DNA from: Acetobacteraceae bacterium ESL0709
GTDB taxonomy: Bacteria > Pseudomonadota > Alphaproteobacteria > Acetobacterales > Acetobacteraceae
Assembly (NCBI GenBank): GCA_029433415.1
Contig: JAQTIA010000003.1
Span: 1,268,501 to 1,332,500, forward strand
DNA: 64,000 bases
Reading direction: 5' to 3'
Of the stretch, positions 35,635 to 45,833 are shown piece by piece (the first letter of the stretch is position 1; the number at the start of each line of letters is the position of its first letter). The notes under the pieces are model-generated. The model was not told the DNA's origin. It searched no databases and saw only the letters and a list, made by a program, of their open reading frames with translations. The position numbers and the translations under genes are program-made.

Positions 35635-36561
35635 CTACGAGGAATGCGTCCATGATTCTTTTTTCAGATGAGCCACCAACCAGTTAATAAACGCATCGAC
35701 CCGCGCAGGACGACGGCCTATAGGTGGCGTCAGCACATGTAGAAATATCCGTTCTGGACTCCACTCAGGTAAAACGATTTCCAGTTTCTTCTCAGCCAGT
35801 TCCCGCTCAATCAAAAATAATGGCAATAATCCGATCCCATGACCCGCCTCAAGAATGGGTATGAACATCTCGGCATTATTACTAAGTAACCTCACATTCT
35901 GGAGATTAACGACGATAGTCTGACCTTCTGGGCCGTTGAGACGTACCGCCGAAAAGGTTGACGAGCGCGAAGTTGTATAAACGACGCTCATGTAGTCTTC
36001 GAGATCACGCGGGGTCAGTTCTTTGCCATATTGTTCGATCCATTGCGGACTTGCCACAAGGAAACGGGGCATTTCGCAAACCTGCCTGACCTTGAGCGAA
36101 GAATCGACCATAGCTGAAATTCTGACCGCCAGATCATATTGCCCACTGATCAGATTCACTCTGGTATCATCACAATCAAGCTCCAGCGTAATATCTGGAT
36201 ATTCCGTCATAAATTCACCTAGGATAGGCGCAAGATAACGAAAACCAAAGCTTATCGGGAAAGACATTTTAATAGGACCACGCAATGGGCCCTCCCGATC
36301 TTTGAGACTGGCTTCAGCCGCTTTGCCCTCATCATAAAGTCTGTGAGCATGTTCAAGAGCTTCCTGTCCGGCTTGCGTCAATGAAAGGTGCCGCGACGTA
36401 CGCTGTAGCAGCGTTACGCCCAGCTCCTGTTCCAACCGTGACACAGCACGCGATATTGTAGGACGGGAAAGATTAAGTCTGTGGGCAGCAGCAGCAAAAG
36501 AGCCTTCACGCGCCACGATTGAAAATATCGCCCATGCTTCAAAATCGGGAAGTCTCGGCAC
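35635..36561 (-). CDS. LysR-family transcriptional regulator
   Basis: 308 aa. The N-terminal winged HTH covers residues 5-62: FEAWAIFSIVAREGSFAAAAHRLNLSRPTISRAVSRLEQELGVTLLQR. The C-terminal LysR substrate-binding domain starts near residue 90 (GPIKMSFPISFGFRYLAPILGEF). It is divergent from the pirin gene with 111 bases between start codons, so it probably controls that gene. The architecture is like regulators that flank pirin/quercetinase genes in other proteobacteria. The effector is unknown. Confidence 0.9.
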   Translation of the reverse strand: MPRLPDFEAWAIFSIVAREGSFAAAAHRLNLSRPTISRAVSRLEQELGVTLLQRTSRHLSLTQAGQEALEHAHRLYDEGKAAEASLKDREGPLRGPIKMSFPISFGFRYLAPILGEFMTEYPDITLELDCDDTRVNLISGQYDLAVRISAMVDSSLKVRQVCEMPRFLVASPQWIEQYGKELTPRDLEDYMSVVYTTSRSSTFSAVRLNGPEGQTIVVNLQNVRLLSNNAEMFIPILEAGHGIGLLPLFLIERELAEKKLEIVLPEWSPERIFLHVLTPPIGRRPARVDAFINWLVAHLKKESWTHSS

Positions 36562-36672
36562 TGTTAGGTTCCTGAAAGTCTCTGTTTCTGTTCTGAGCGT
36601 AGTCTATTGCCTGCTTCAATGCCATCTTTGATGCAGAAACCTTTTCGTGATTATTTTGACAGGGAATTTACC

Positions 36673-37374
36673 ATGATTGAAATTCGCCCCTATGACAGTC
36701 TTGGCCATGCCCATCATGGCTGGCTCAAGGCAACACACCATTTCTCCTTCGCAGACTATTACGACCCTGCCCGTATGGGGTGGGGATTACTGCGTGTCTG
36801 GAACGATGACAAGATCGCTCCCCAGTCAGGTTTCCCGCCCCATCCTCATAAAGACATGGAAATCATTACCTATGTCCGAAAGGGCGCCATCACACATCGT
36901 GACGATAAAGGATATAGCGGTAAAACCCTCGCCGGCGACGTGCAGGTCATGTCTGCTGGAAATGGAATCATACACAGCGAATATAATCTCGAATCAGAAG
37001 AAACACTGATTTTTCAGATCTGGATCCTGCCCGACCGACAAGGCCATAAACCATCCTGGGGCAGCCGCCCTTTCCCCAAAGCTGAACGTGAAGGACATTT
37101 TGTCACGCTGGCATCAGGTCACGAGGACGATACAGAGGCCCTTAGAATTCAGTGTCATGGCCGTGTCATGGGAGCAACCCTGAAAAAAGACCAGGTCATC
37201 CTCCACAAACTCTCTCCTGAAACCTATGCTTATCTGGTCCCGGCGGCAGGAACAATCACACTCAATAATCAAATAGTAAAGATGCGTGATGGTGCGGCAA
37301 TCAAAGAGGAAACAGAACTCACTATAACAGCCCTCGAAGATTGCGAACTCGTAATGGTCGAAACCAGACCATAA
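36673..37374 (+). CDS. Pirin family protein (YhhW / quercetinase-like)
   Basis: 233 aa from the ATG at 36673, chosen for its AGGGAAT ribosome-binding site and because this length matches E. coli YhhW (about 231 aa); an upstream ATG at 36607 would add 22 residues without homology. The bicupin fold shows the metal ligands FPPHPHKDMEIITYV (two His and a Glu region near residues 57-63) and NGIIHSEYN (His near residue 101). Relatives cleave quercetin or act as redox-sensing nuclear-type pirins. The in vivo substrate is unknown. It is divergent from a LysR gene, which is the likely regulator. Confidence 0.88.
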   Translation: MIEIRPYDSLGHAHHGWLKATHHFSFADYYDPARMGWGLLRVWNDDKIAPQSGFPPHPHKDMEIITYVRKGAITHRDDKGYSGKTLAGDVQVMSAGNGIIHSEYNLESEETLIFQIWILPDRQGHKPSWGSRPFPKAEREGHFVTLASGHEDDTEALRIQCHGRVMGATLKKDQVILHKLSPETYAYLVPAAGTITLNNQIVKMRDGAAIKEETELTITALEDCELVMVETRP

Positions 37375-37383
37375 AATCCTTTT

Positions 37384-38019
37384 TCAAAAAAGCCAGCCAA
37401 AAAGATTTTCCCAGAACCCTCCCTTGAGACTTTCCTTACAGCTGAGATATTGTTTCTGATAGGTGGCTGCCCGGCGCCCTACTTTATGGGCCGTCTGGAC
37501 CAACCACCCTTTGGAGGCATAAGTGTGCTTTTGATAGCCGCCCCATCCCTCATGATAGGCCAGATATTGGTTTGTTGCATTTGTGACAGGTACGCCATTT
37601 TTTTTCTTTGTCGTCGTGATGTACCAATTCATAAAGTCCAGCGCATCAGCAAAATCTGTCCTGTCCGCAGAACGTCCTGTATTTTTCTCATAATCACTCC
37701 AGACCTCGTCCTTAGCCTGGGCATAACCAAAGGCTGTAGTCTGATAACCCCAAGGAATAATCCAGAGAATATAAGTACGCTTTGTATGGACATTGCTGCG
37801 GAAACTTGACTCCTGATACATCATGGACATTGGCACAGAAGCAGGTACACTCCATTTCTTCTGTTGTCGCATGGCCGCGTGATACCAGCCGCGCTTTTCA
37901 CGATAAATATCGCATAAATTGCCCGGATGTGCCGGTGGGGACGCTGCACAGGCAACGAGCGACCCCAACAATACAGAAAGAGCTATAAACCGCCCCAGCA
38001 GAGAGCTGAAAAAAGGCAC
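37384..38019 (-). CDS. Lytic transglycosylase-type lipoprotein (SLT fold)
   Basis: 211 aa. The lipoprotein signal ends in LVAC with Cys24. The transglycosylase-like fold follows: VPMSMMYQESSFRSN near residue 65 holds the catalytic Glu, then TTAFGYAQAKDEVWSDYEK and NQYLAYHEGWGGYQ. It probably cuts peptidoglycan glycan strands from the periplasmic side of the outer membrane, aiding remodelling or secretion. It converges with the pirin gene and lies 44 bases downstream of ssb on the same strand. Confidence 0.82.
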   Translation of the reverse strand: MPFFSSLLGRFIALSVLLGSLVACAASPPAHPGNLCDIYREKRGWYHAAMRQQKKWSVPASVPMSMMYQESSFRSNVHTKRTYILWIIPWGYQTTAFGYAQAKDEVWSDYEKNTGRSADRTDFADALDFMNWYITTTKKKNGVPVTNATNQYLAYHEGWGGYQKHTYASKGWLVQTAHKVGRRAATYQKQYLSCKESLKGGFWENLFGWLF

Positions 38020-38063
38020 GGCCTCAGAACCACTCCGACAATTAATTATAAAAACACACGAGA

Positions 38064-38582
38064 TCAGAACGGAATTTCATCATCCAGATCATCAGAACCG
38101 GAAGGCATATCCCAGCCAGACGAAGACTTTTGCGGTTTTGAAGGTGCCGGCGCACTGGAAGAACGACTGCCGAAAGAGGTGGAAGGACTGTCATTATAAC
38201 CGCTGTCCCCCATATCATCACCTCCGGAACGTCCACTATCCAGCAGCACCAACTCACCGCGAAAACGGTCAATCGTCACTTCCGTCGTATAACGCTCCAT
38301 ACCCTGCTGGTCAGTCCATTTACGTGTGCGAAGTTCACCTTCAATATAAACTTTACGCCCTTTACGCAGGAAACGCTCTGCCACATCGCCCAGACGCTCG
38401 TTAAAAATCACCACGCGGTGCCATTCAGTGCGTTCACGGCGCTCACCACTGGCCTTGTCACTCCATGTATCACTCGTTGCCAGAGTCAGATTGACGATCT
38501 TGCCACCAGACTGAGTGCTGCGGACTTCCGGGTCGCGCCCAAGATTGCCTACAAGAATAACCTTATTAACGCTTCCTGCCAT
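38064..38582 (-). CDS. ssb: Single-stranded DNA-binding protein
   Basis: 172 aa from the ATG at 38582 (MAGSVNKVILVGNLGRDPE), the usual N-terminus of SSB; an ATG five codons upstream is possible. The OB fold covers residues 1-110 with WHRVVIFNERLGDVAERFLRKG and YIEGELRTRKW. A Gly/Ser-rich linker leads to the acidic tip DDEIPF that recruits repair and replication partners. It is divergent from uvrA, and the shared region contains an 8-bp inverted repeat. Confidence 0.96.
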   Translation of the reverse strand: MAGSVNKVILVGNLGRDPEVRSTQSGGKIVNLTLATSDTWSDKASGERRERTEWHRVVIFNERLGDVAERFLRKGRKVYIEGELRTRKWTDQQGMERYTTEVTIDRFRGELVLLDSGRSGGDDMGDSGYNDSPSTSFGSRSSSAPAPSKPQKSSSGWDMPSGSDDLDDEIPF

Positions 38583-38612
38583 TATACCCACTTTCATCTT
38601 TGTTAAGAGTCA

Positions 38613-38636
38613 TTACATTATAATGAGTTAATGTAA
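38613..38636. promoter_or_regulatory. Inverted repeat in the ssb/uvrA divergent promoter
   Basis: TTACATTA (38613-38620) and TAATGTAA (38629-38636) form a perfect 8-bp inverted repeat with an 8-base spacer. It lies between the ssb and uvrA starts, where a regulator could act on both. It is not the alphaproteobacterial LexA pattern (GTTC-N7-GTTC or GAAC-N7-GAAC). Confidence 0.5.
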
Positions 38637-38692
38637 CGCGCTCTTGGCTTACGATCTACACCCATTCTGCGCAATGAGGAGATATAATCCCG

Positions 38693-41689
38693 GTGAAGAC
38701 GATCGCCCCTACCGCCCCTCCTTCTCCTTTTACCTCTTCCTCTTCGAATGGCATGATCACTGTCCGGGGAGCGCGTACGCACAATCTCAAGAATATTGAT
38801 GTACAAATCCCCCGCGACACTTTAACCGTTATCACAGGCCTGTCGGGATCAGGCAAATCTTCGCTTGCCTTTGACACAATCTATGCTGAGGGACAGAGAC
38901 GCTACGTCGAATCCCTCTCTGCTTATGCCCGCCAGTTTCTCGAACTGATGGGCAAACCCGACGTCGATTCGATCGAGGGGCTGTCTCCTGCCATTTCCAT
39001 TGAGCAAAAAACAACCTCCAAAAACCCCCGTTCGACCGTCGGCACGATCACGGAAATCCACGATTATATGCGCCTCCTCTGGGCGCGAGCCGGAGTCCCC
39101 TACTCTCCGGCAACTGGCCTACCCATCGAATCACAAAGCGTCAGCCAGATGGTGGATCGCGTTATGGCTCTTCCTGAAGGTACAAGAGTTATGCTGCTAG
39201 CTCCTGTTGTCCGGGACCGCAAGGGGGACTGTGCCAAGGAACTTGCAGAGCTGTCACGCCGTGGTTTCACCCGTGTACGTGTGGATGGTACGCTTTATGA
39301 GCTGTCTGATGTCCCCAAAATCAACCGCAAGACACGTCATAATGTTGACGCCGTTATCGACCGTATCATCGTCAAGGAAGGTATAGAGACACGCCTTGCA
39401 GATAGTTTTGAAACCGCTCTGGAGCTTTCTGACGGAATCGCCTCGGTTGAAGAAATCCTGCGCAATGGGGAAGAACATGAACCTGTCAGCCTTTCTTTCT
39501 CCTCACGTTTTTCCTGCCCAGTTTCGGGCTTTACTCTTGAATCCATAGAGCCACGCCTCTTCTCCTTTAATGCCCCTATGGGAGCCTGCCCCCACTGCGA
39601 CGGACTGGGCACGGAAACCCATTTTGACCCAGCACTGATTATCCCTGACGATACTCTTTCGCTTCAGGATGGTGCCATCGCGCCCTGGAGGGAAGAGAAA
39701 GATCCACTCTTTGAGCAGACACTGGCAGCTTTGGCCCGCCATATGAATGAAAGCCTGAAAACCCCTTGGAAAAAGCTGAAAGCTGAGACACGAAACTTTC
39801 TGCTTCACGGCAACGAAGAAGTCGTCCTCATACCTTATCAGGATGAGCACGGCCGGGTTCACACCATAAAGCGACCTTTTGAAGGACTGATCGCCCACTT
39901 ACAACGCCGACTGGCTCAGGCCAGCAGCGTGTACGTAAAAGAAGCGTTAGGGCGTTATCAGTCAGATATGCCATGCCCAGCCTGTCATGGTGCACGCCTG
40001 CGACCAGAAGCCCTATGCGTCAAGGTAGGAGAGCTTGATATCGCACAAGCTTCAGAAATGACCATTCATGCTGCTCTGGATTGGTTCAAAACAGTTGAAA
40101 ACACGCTTACTCCCCAAAGAGCAGAAATTGCCCGGCGGATTTTGCGCGAAATTACTGAAAGGCTGCATTTTCTTGATCGCGTCGGGCTGGATTATCTGAC
40201 TCTCGCCCGTGGTTCGGCCACGCTTTCAGGAGGAGAAAGCCAGCGCATCCGCCTCGCCTCCCAAATCGGCTCCGGCCTGACAGGCGTACTTTATGTGCTT
40301 GATGAACCCTCTATCGGACTGCATCAGCGCGATAATGCACGGCTCCTGGCCATGCTGGAGCGTCTGCGTAACCTCGGAAACACGGTTATTGTCGTCGAAC
40401 ATGATGAAGATGCTGTCAGGCAAGCAGATTACCTCGTGGATATGGGGCCAGGAGCCGGCACAAAAGGGGGTCACGTTATTGCCTGTGGCACTCCAGAAGA
40501 AGTCGCCAGGAATCCCGACAGCATTACTGGTGCCTGGCTAGCCGGACGCCGGGGCATTGACGTTCCGGCCCAAAGAAGAACCAGTGATCGCTGGATAACA
40601 TTGCATGGCGCAAAGGGACACAACCTTAAAGACGTCACGGCCCGCTTCCCTCTCGGGACCTTTATCTCTGTGACGGGTGTATCAGGCAGCGGCAAATCCA
40701 CATTGGTGATCGACACCTTCTATAAGGCCATGGCGCGGCAGATCATGAAGTCAGGCGTTGTTCCTCTGGCATATAGCCGCATAGAGGGAGCTGGACAGAT
40801 TGATAAAATCATTGAGATCGACCAGTCACCCATTGGACGCACACCCCGATCCAATCCTGCAACCTATACAGATCTTTTCACCCCTATCAGGGACTGGTTT
40901 GCAGAACTGCCTGAATCAAAAGCACGTGGCTATAAACCGGGTCGCTTCTCCTTTAACGTCAAGGGCGGACGTTGCGAGGCCTGTCAGGGTGATGGCGTCC
41001 TGAAAATTGAAATGCATTTCCTGCCAGATGTGTTCGTTACCTGCGACAGCTGCAAGGGTGCACGCTATAATAGAGAGACGCTGGAAATAAAATTCCGTGG
41101 AAAATCCATCGCCGATGTGCTGGCCATGACCGTTGATGAAGCTGTTCCATTTTTTCAGGCCGTGCCCAAAATTGCGGAGAGGCTCGCTATTCTGCAACGT
41201 GTTGGATTGGGCTATGTCGCGCTTGGTCAACAGGCGACAACACTTTCCGGTGGTGAAGCCCAACGCGTCAAGCTGGCCAAGGAACTGGGGCGCCGCGCTA
41301 CAGGGCGCACACTCTATATCCTTGATGAACCTACAACTGGCCTCCATACAGAAGACGTCCGGAAATTACTGGAGGTGTTGCACGCTCTGGTAGAACAGGG
41401 CAATACCGTCCTCGTGATTGAGCATAATCTTGACCTGATCAAAACCGCGGACTGGATCATTGATATCGGCCCGGAAGGCGGTAGCGGAGGAGGCAGGATT
41501 GTCTGCGAAGGCACACCGGAAGAGGTTGCTACCTGCAAGGAAAGCTACACAGGCCACTTCCTTGCGCCCATGCTGAAAGGAAAAACTGTTTCTTCTGCGT
41601 CCTCACACTCTCGGCATGACAAAACAAAACTTGCCAAATCTTCCGTACCTTCGGTAAAGGGAAAATCAGGAAAGAAAAGCAAACGTTAA
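38693..41689 (+). CDS. uvrA: Excinuclease ABC subunit A
   Basis: 998 aa damage-recognition ATPase of nucleotide excision repair. Two ABC modules are visible: Walker [16 protein letters not shown] and [15 protein letters not shown]; signatures [12 protein letters not shown] and [12 protein letters not shown]; Walker [11 protein letters not shown] and [10 protein letters not shown]. Two Cys-type zinc modules are present, CPHCDGLGT with a CPACHGARL partner, and CEACQGDGV with [10 protein letters not shown]. The GTG start is supported by GAGGAG about 11 bases upstream; the homologous part begins near residue 21. A Lys/Ser-rich tail of about 40 residues follows the second module. The SMR gene starts 12 bases after its stop. 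Confidence 0.97.
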   Translation: MKTIAPTAPPSPFTSSSSNGMITVRGARTHNLKNIDVQIPRDTLTVITGLSGSGKSSLAFDTIYAEGQRRYVESLSAYARQFLELMGKPDVDSIEGLSPAISIEQKTTSKNPRSTVGTITEIHDYMRLLWARAGVPYSPATGLPIESQSVSQMVDRVMALPEGTRVMLLAPVVRDRKGDCAKELAELSRRGFTRVRVDGTLYELSDVPKINRKTRHNVDAVIDRIIVKEGIETRLADSFETALELSDGIASVEEILRNGEEHEPVSLSFSSRFSCPVSGFTLESIEPRLFSFNAPMGACPHCDGLGTETHFDPALIIPDDTLSLQDGAIAPWREEKDPLFEQTLAALARHMNESLKTPWKKLKAETRNFLLHGNEEVVLIPYQDEHGRVHTIKRPFEGLIAHLQRRLAQASSVYVKEALGRYQSDMPCPACHGARLRPEALCVKVGELDIAQASEMTIHAALDWFKTVENTLTPQRAEIARRILREITERLHFLDRVGLDYLTLARGSATLSGGESQRIRLASQIGSGLTGVLYVLDEPSIGLHQRDNARLLAMLERLRNLGNTVIVVEHDEDAVRQADYLVDMGPGAGTKGGHVIACGTPEEVARNPDSITGAWLAGRRGIDVPAQRRTSDRWITLHGAKGHNLKDVTARFPLGTFISVTGVSGSGKSTLVIDTFYKAMARQIMKSGVVPLAYSRIEGAGQIDKIIEIDQSPIGRTPRSNPATYTDLFTPIRDWFAELPESKARGYKPGRFSFNVKGGRCEACQGDGVLKIEMHFLPDVFVTCDSCKGARYNRETLEIKFRGKSIADVLAMTVDEAVPFFQAVPKIAERLAILQRVGLGYVALGQQATTLSGGEAQRVKLAKELGRRATGRTLYILDEPTTGLHTEDVRKLLEVLHALVEQGNTVLVIEHNLDLIKTADWIIDIGPEGGSGGGRIVCEGTPEEVATCKESYTGHFLAPMLKGKTVSSASSHSRHDKTKLAKSSVPSVKGKSGKKSKR

Positions 41690-41701
41690 CATGAAGGATA
41701 T

Positions 41702-42031
41702 ATGACGGCCTGGCTTTATCTCTTCTCTGCCATCTTACTGGAAGTGGGAGCCACGACTCTGCTCAATCTCAGCGAGGGATTCAGGCGTCTTCTCCCTACG
41801 GTCGGAGCACTAGCTCTTTATACAGCTGCTTTTTTCTGCCTCTCGCGTGCCCTGCGCGATATCCCGCTCGGTATCGCTTATGCTGTATGGTGCGGCTTTG
41901 GAATCGTCTGCATTGTTGCTATCGGGTTGGTCATGTTCCGGCAACATCTTTCCTTAATGGCTTATTGCGGGATTGCCTTTATTATCATTGGCACGGTTCT
42001 TACCAGTCTGGCAGGAGCAGTGCGCCATTAA
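41702..42031 (+). CDS. Small multidrug resistance (SMR/EmrE-type) transporter
   Basis: 109 aa with four membrane helices, the canonical SMR size. The essential membrane Glu14 lies in LLEVGATTLLNLSEGF; PLGIAYAVWCGFGIV in helix 3 is the SMR signature. As an antiparallel or parallel dimer it would exchange protons for cationic drugs or guanidinium-like compounds. It lies directly after uvrA. Its TAA is immediately followed by the ATG of the His-rich gene, which suggests coupled translation. Confidence 0.9.
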   Translation: MTAWLYLFSAILLEVGATTLLNLSEGFRRLLPTVGALALYTAAFFCLSRALRDIPLGIAYAVWCGFGIVCIVAIGLVMFRQHLSLMAYCGIAFIIIGTVLTSLAGAVRH

Positions 42032-42523
42032 ATGACAAGCGTCCCAATCGTCTCTAATTCATGGCTACGGCGCCCCCTCCCCGGCAAAACACCCTGGTGG
42101 CTCCTGATTCTTCTCCTCTGCGCCTTTATAGGACAGGTGGTCGTACAAAGCGTGTCCCTGCCCGAAGAAACGCCACGAAGTGTCATTGAACGACTGACGG
42201 GAATTGATATCGCTCCATCCCCCTCATCAGCTGGTCATTACCATCATGGCGGTATGATGATGCCCCACAATGAACATCATCACCTCCTGAAAAACAGTTC
42301 CAGTTTGCCATTCAATGGGCATCACCATCATCATGGTGATGAGTCTTGTCCCCTGTGCCCTCTCCTGGGACATGTATTCTTTGCGCTCTCTTTTGCCATT
42401 ATTGCCTTGGGCGCAGGCCGGTTTACGCGTATACGATGGGAAAAGCCTGCCCAACCTCGTGCCCCACCCGCACTGGATGCATGGCAGTTTCCCCCTTCAC
42501 GCGCCCCTCCTGTCTCTCTCTGA
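42032..42523 (+). CDS. His/Met-rich DUF2946-like membrane protein (probable copper-related)
   Basis: 163 aa. One N-terminal membrane helix (WWLLILLLCAFIGQVVV) is followed by a periplasmic segment full of metal-binding residues (HYHHGGMMMPHNEHHH, then GHHHHHGDESCPLCPLLGH with a CxxC), then a second hydrophobic helix. The HxxCPLC pattern and small size resemble DUF2946 proteins. These often sit next to TonB-dependent copper receptors, as here (receptor gene 79 bases downstream). The role is probably periplasmic copper binding or sensing (inference). Translation starts directly at the SMR stop. Confidence 0.7.
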   Translation: MTSVPIVSNSWLRRPLPGKTPWWLLILLLCAFIGQVVVQSVSLPEETPRSVIERLTGIDIAPSPSSAGHYHHGGMMMPHNEHHHLLKNSSSLPFNGHHHHHGDESCPLCPLLGHVFFALSFAIIALGAGRFTRIRWEKPAQPRAPPALDAWQFPPSRAPPVSL

Positions 42524-42602
42524 ATCATAAGTCCGCATTTTCAGCCTTTTCACGATGACTGGAAATGTCTTTTTCATGACTGTGTTTTCTGGACAATGAG
42601 AC

Positions 42603-44816
42603 GTGTCAGCTTTTTCATCCGTTTTTTTTAACGGCTTTTTGCAGCACAGAAAAATTTCTGTCTGCCTGTTTCTTATCAGCTCTTCCTTTCTCTCTCTTTC
42701 CGCTTCTGCACGGGCAGAGAGTACAGGTCCTGACAATGAAAAATCCCACCCTAAAGAAGAAACAATCACCGTCACCCGACAGAGAGAGCATTTTTCTCAG
42801 GCTGCCGATACAACCGCCCTGTTCCGGGATGTTCCCGGTTTCAGTTCCTACTCTGCGGGCGGTCTATCTTCCTTGCCTGTACTGAATGGCATGGCTGATG
42901 ACCGACTGGCCTCCTACATAGACGGAATTCGCGTTGGAGCCGATTGCCCCAATCATATGAACCCCGCCTTTTCGCAAATTGATATGGACAGCATCGCCTC
43001 AAGCCAGGCTGCATCGGGCGTCAGTTCCGTCAATATCGGAGGTGACAGTATTGGTGGGTCACTTTCTGTCGAAAGAAAAGACCCGCAATTCGCCCAGAAA
43101 GGCAAAATCCTCGTTACAGGACAGGGCCGCGCCGATTGGCGAAGCAATGGTGGCGGTTCAGGAGCCGCAGGCTCTGTGACCGTAGCCAATGACACACTCA
43201 GTATGCGTTATACAGCCTCATACAGTCATGCCAGTGACTACACGGCTGGTGGCCGAGGAGGCCACGTCGCCTCAACCAGCTATCTGAGCTATAACCATGC
43301 TGTCACGGCAGGATGGCACCACGAAAACCATATGTTCGCCCTGACATTCGGGCAGCAGGATATGCCTTATCAGGGCTTTCCCAACCAATATATGGATGAA
43401 ACTAATAACCGTTCAACCTTCGTCAATGGCAAATATCTCGGTAATTTCGACTGGGGCACACTGGACGTCCGGGGATTCTGGAAACGTATCGACCATGCCA
43501 TGAATATGATGTCTGATAAGGGCGGGCACACCGCCACCACAGGCATGCCAATGAACATTGCCTCACGCAATGTCGGTTATTCCATAAAGGCCACTATCCC
43601 TCTCACATTATCACAGACATTACAGGTCGGCAGTGAGTTCCAGCATAATGGCCTCAATGACTGGTGGCCTCCCCTTCAGGGAAGCATGATGATGGGACCT
43701 GGCACCTTTCATAATCTGAATGATGCCCATCGAGATCATCTGGGGCATTTTATCCAGCTTAATTCACACTGGACATCCCGTTTTTCGACTGAGATCGGTA
43801 TGAGAAGTGATCTGGTCATGATGAATACTGGCCGCGTCTCTTCCTATAACGACGGTGACTCCATGAGCATGATGCACCCTATGACCATGATGAATATGGG
43901 CATGGGAAGCATGCATATGGGGGGTATGGGTGCTGATGACGCCCAAGCTGCCAAGGCTTTCAATACCGCAAAACGTGGACGAACTGATGCCAATTTCGAT
44001 GCCACGGTCATCCTCCGTTACAAGGTAACAGACTATTTCGACGTCAAAGGCGGCTATGCACGCAAGACTCGCTCACCCAATCTGTACGAGCGTTATGCCT
44101 GGGGGCGCAGTTCCATGGCTTCACGCATGATTGGATGGTTCGGTGACGGGAATGGCTACGTAGGCAATCTCCGTCTTAAACCGGAAATCGCCAATAATGC
44201 GAGCGTTACCTTCCATTTTCATGACCCTCGCGAACACGGCTGGGATCTTACGATAGAACCCTATTTCAGCCACATCCATAATTACGTGAATGTTGAAAAA
44301 ATCGCCCATCTATCCAACGGCTTCAACCAGCTTCGCTTTGTCAATCACACAGCACAGACCTACGGCATTAACGCAACAGGACGCCTGCAACTCTGGAATA
44401 ATAGCCGGTTCGGTGCGGCCCACCTTATGACCAGTCTGAACTGGGTACGCGGCCAGGATAAGACCTCTCATACCGGACTTTATCAGCAAATGCCTCTTAA
44501 CGGGATCATTGGCCTGCATGAAAGCTTTGGTCACTGGACAGGGCGGGCAGAAATCACACTGGTCAAAGCAAAAACCACCGTTGATTCCATCCGCAGCGAG
44601 GCGCGTACCCCCGGTTATGCCCTTCTGGGACTAGGAGCAGGATATCGCTGGAGGACCATGCGTCTGGATATAGGTTTGGAGAACCTGCTCAATCAGCGCT
44701 ACTTCCTGCCATTGGGAGGGCGCATGGTCACAGAAGCCCACGCTGCCGGAACGCTACCTGCCCCCGTGCTGGCCATGGGACGCTCTGTTAATCTGACATT
44801 GAGGGGAAGTTTCTGA
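42603..44816 (+). CDS. TonB-dependent copper receptor (OprC-like)
   Basis: 737 aa outer-membrane receptor starting at a GTG. Signal peptide cleavage is expected after ASARA (residue 38). The plug domain (about 50-170) contains YIDGIRVGADCPNHMNP. The CxxxM pair (Cys115, Met119) and an HxM (His298, Met300 in RIDHAMNMM) match the CxxxM-HxM copper site described for Pseudomonas OprC. A Met/His-rich loop (residues about 420-445) adds further copper-like ligands. The C-terminal barrel ends in Phe (GSF). It would import copper ions in a TonB-dependent way. Expression is probably coupled to the upstream His-rich gene. The terminator at 44802 overlaps its stop codon. Confidence 0.9.
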   Translation: MSAFSSVFFNGFLQHRKISVCLFLISSSFLSLSASARAESTGPDNEKSHPKEETITVTRQREHFSQAADTTALFRDVPGFSSYSAGGLSSLPVLNGMADDRLASYIDGIRVGADCPNHMNPAFSQIDMDSIASSQAASGVSSVNIGGDSIGGSLSVERKDPQFAQKGKILVTGQGRADWRSNGGGSGAAGSVTVANDTLSMRYTASYSHASDYTAGGRGGHVASTSYLSYNHAVTAGWHHENHMFALTFGQQDMPYQGFPNQYMDETNNRSTFVNGKYLGNFDWGTLDVRGFWKRIDHAMNMMSDKGGHTATTGMPMNIASRNVGYSIKATIPLTLSQTLQVGSEFQHNGLNDWWPPLQGSMMMGPGTFHNLNDAHRDHLGHFIQLNSHWTSRFSTEIGMRSDLVMMNTGRVSSYNDGDSMSMMHPMTMMNMGMGSMHMGGMGADDAQAAKAFNTAKRGRTDANFDATVILRYKVTDYFDVKGGYARKTRSPNLYERYAWGRSSMASRMIGWFGDGNGYVGNLRLKPEIANNASVTFHFHDPREHGWDLTIEPYFSHIHNYVNVEKIAHLSNGFNQLRFVNHTAQTYGINATGRLQLWNNSRFGAAHLMTSLNWVRGQDKTSHTGLYQQMPLNGIIGLHESFGHWTGRAEITLVKAKTTVDSIRSEARTPGYALLGLGAGYRWRTMRLDIGLENLLNQRYFLPLGGRMVTEAHAAGTLPAPVLAMGRSVNLTLRGSF

Positions 44817-44827
44817 CTTCCCCTTTT
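44802..44827 (+). terminator. Rho-independent terminator overlapping the copper receptor stop
   Basis: Stem GGGGAAG (44803-44809) / CTTCCCC (44817-44823) followed by TTTT. The TGA stop (44814-44816) lies inside the loop. It separates the converging receptor and trhO genes. Confidence 0.75.
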
Positions 44828-44833
44828 GCAACC

Positions 44834-45766
44834 TTAATGCCCCAAATGCACGCTGCCTCGTTGGCGGGCAAGCTCTGCCTGATGCTGGCGCTCGCGATAA
44901 CGATGACGCTGCGCTTCTGTCCGCTCGCCATAACAATGCGGGCAGCTTACCCCCTCTTCGTAAAAGGGGGACTCCTTGTCTTCTGCGCTGATAGGACTAC
45001 GACACGCATGACATAAATCATAGTCACCAGGCACGAGACCATGGCCAACCGAGACACGCTGGTCAAACACGAAACACTCTCCATCCCATAGACTTTCTTC
45101 CTTGGGGATGACTTCGAGATATTTCAGAATACCACCTTTAAGATGATAGACCTCCTCAACTCCTTCCATACGAGCAAAGGCTGTTGATTTCTCACAGCGT
45201 ATGCCGCCAGTACAGAACATGGCGATTTTCGCCTTGCGACCCTGTGCCTCAATTTCTTGCCTTTTCTGGCGAAACCAATCGGGAAACTCACGGAATGTCT
45301 GGATATCAGGATCTATGGCACCACGGAATGTACCAATCGCCACTTCGTAATCATTACGCGTATCCATAAGAATCGTGTCCGGATCGCTTATCAGCGCGTT
45401 CCAGTCTTTTGGCTCTACATAACGCCCGACACAGGCCAGTGGATCAATATTCTCCTGTCCCATCGTAACGATTTCACGTTTCAGCCTGACCTTCATACGC
45501 AAAAAGGGCATAGAGACTGCCCGCGATTCCTTATAATCAATCTCTGCACAACCAGGAAACGTCCGAATATGGTCAAGAACGCGTTCTATCCCCGCATCAC
45601 TTCCCGCAATTGTGCCATTAATACCCTCTTTTGCCAGAAGGAGAATCCCTTTCACACCTTCTTCCAGGCAAAGCTGACGCAAAGGTTCCCGCAAGGCGCC
45701 AGGATTTTCGAAAGGTGTAAAACGGTAAAGAGCAACGACACGAATTGGCAAAGATATATCAGACAT
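44834..45766 (-). CDS. trhO: tRNA uridine(34) hydroxylase TrhO (YceA, rhodanese-related)
   Basis: 310 aa, close to the usual length. An N-terminal acylphosphatase-like part ([35 protein letters not shown]) precedes the rhodanese domain with the active-site loop [16 protein letters not shown] near residue 180. TrhO hydroxylates uridine 34 of several tRNAs, the first step towards 5-carboxymethoxyuridine-type wobble modifications. A C-terminal zinc-finger-like Cys cluster (CHACRSPI ... CPHCYGER) fits the family. The ATG is preceded by a GGGAGAAG ribosome-binding site. Confidence 0.92.
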   Translation of the reverse strand: MSDISLPIRVVALYRFTPFENPGALREPLRQLCLEEGVKGILLLAKEGINGTIAGSDAGIERVLDHIRTFPGCAEIDYKESRAVSMPFLRMKVRLKREIVTMGQENIDPLACVGRYVEPKDWNALISDPDTILMDTRNDYEVAIGTFRGAIDPDIQTFREFPDWFRQKRQEIEAQGRKAKIAMFCTGGIRCEKSTAFARMEGVEEVYHLKGGILKYLEVIPKEESLWDGECFVFDQRVSVGHGLVPGDYDLCHACRSPISAEDKESPFYEEGVSCPHCYGERTEAQRHRYRERQHQAELARQRGSVHLGH

Positions 45767-45833
45767 CAGACTTCTCCCCCCTGATCTGGAGTTTGCTCCT
45801 TCATATCAGGCTCCTCGTCCCAGACATAGCCCC

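Noticed and set aside
38598-38692. LexA box between ssb and uvrA
   Set aside because: Neither GTTC-N7-GTTC nor GAAC-N7-GAAC is present; only the TTACATTA palindrome was found.
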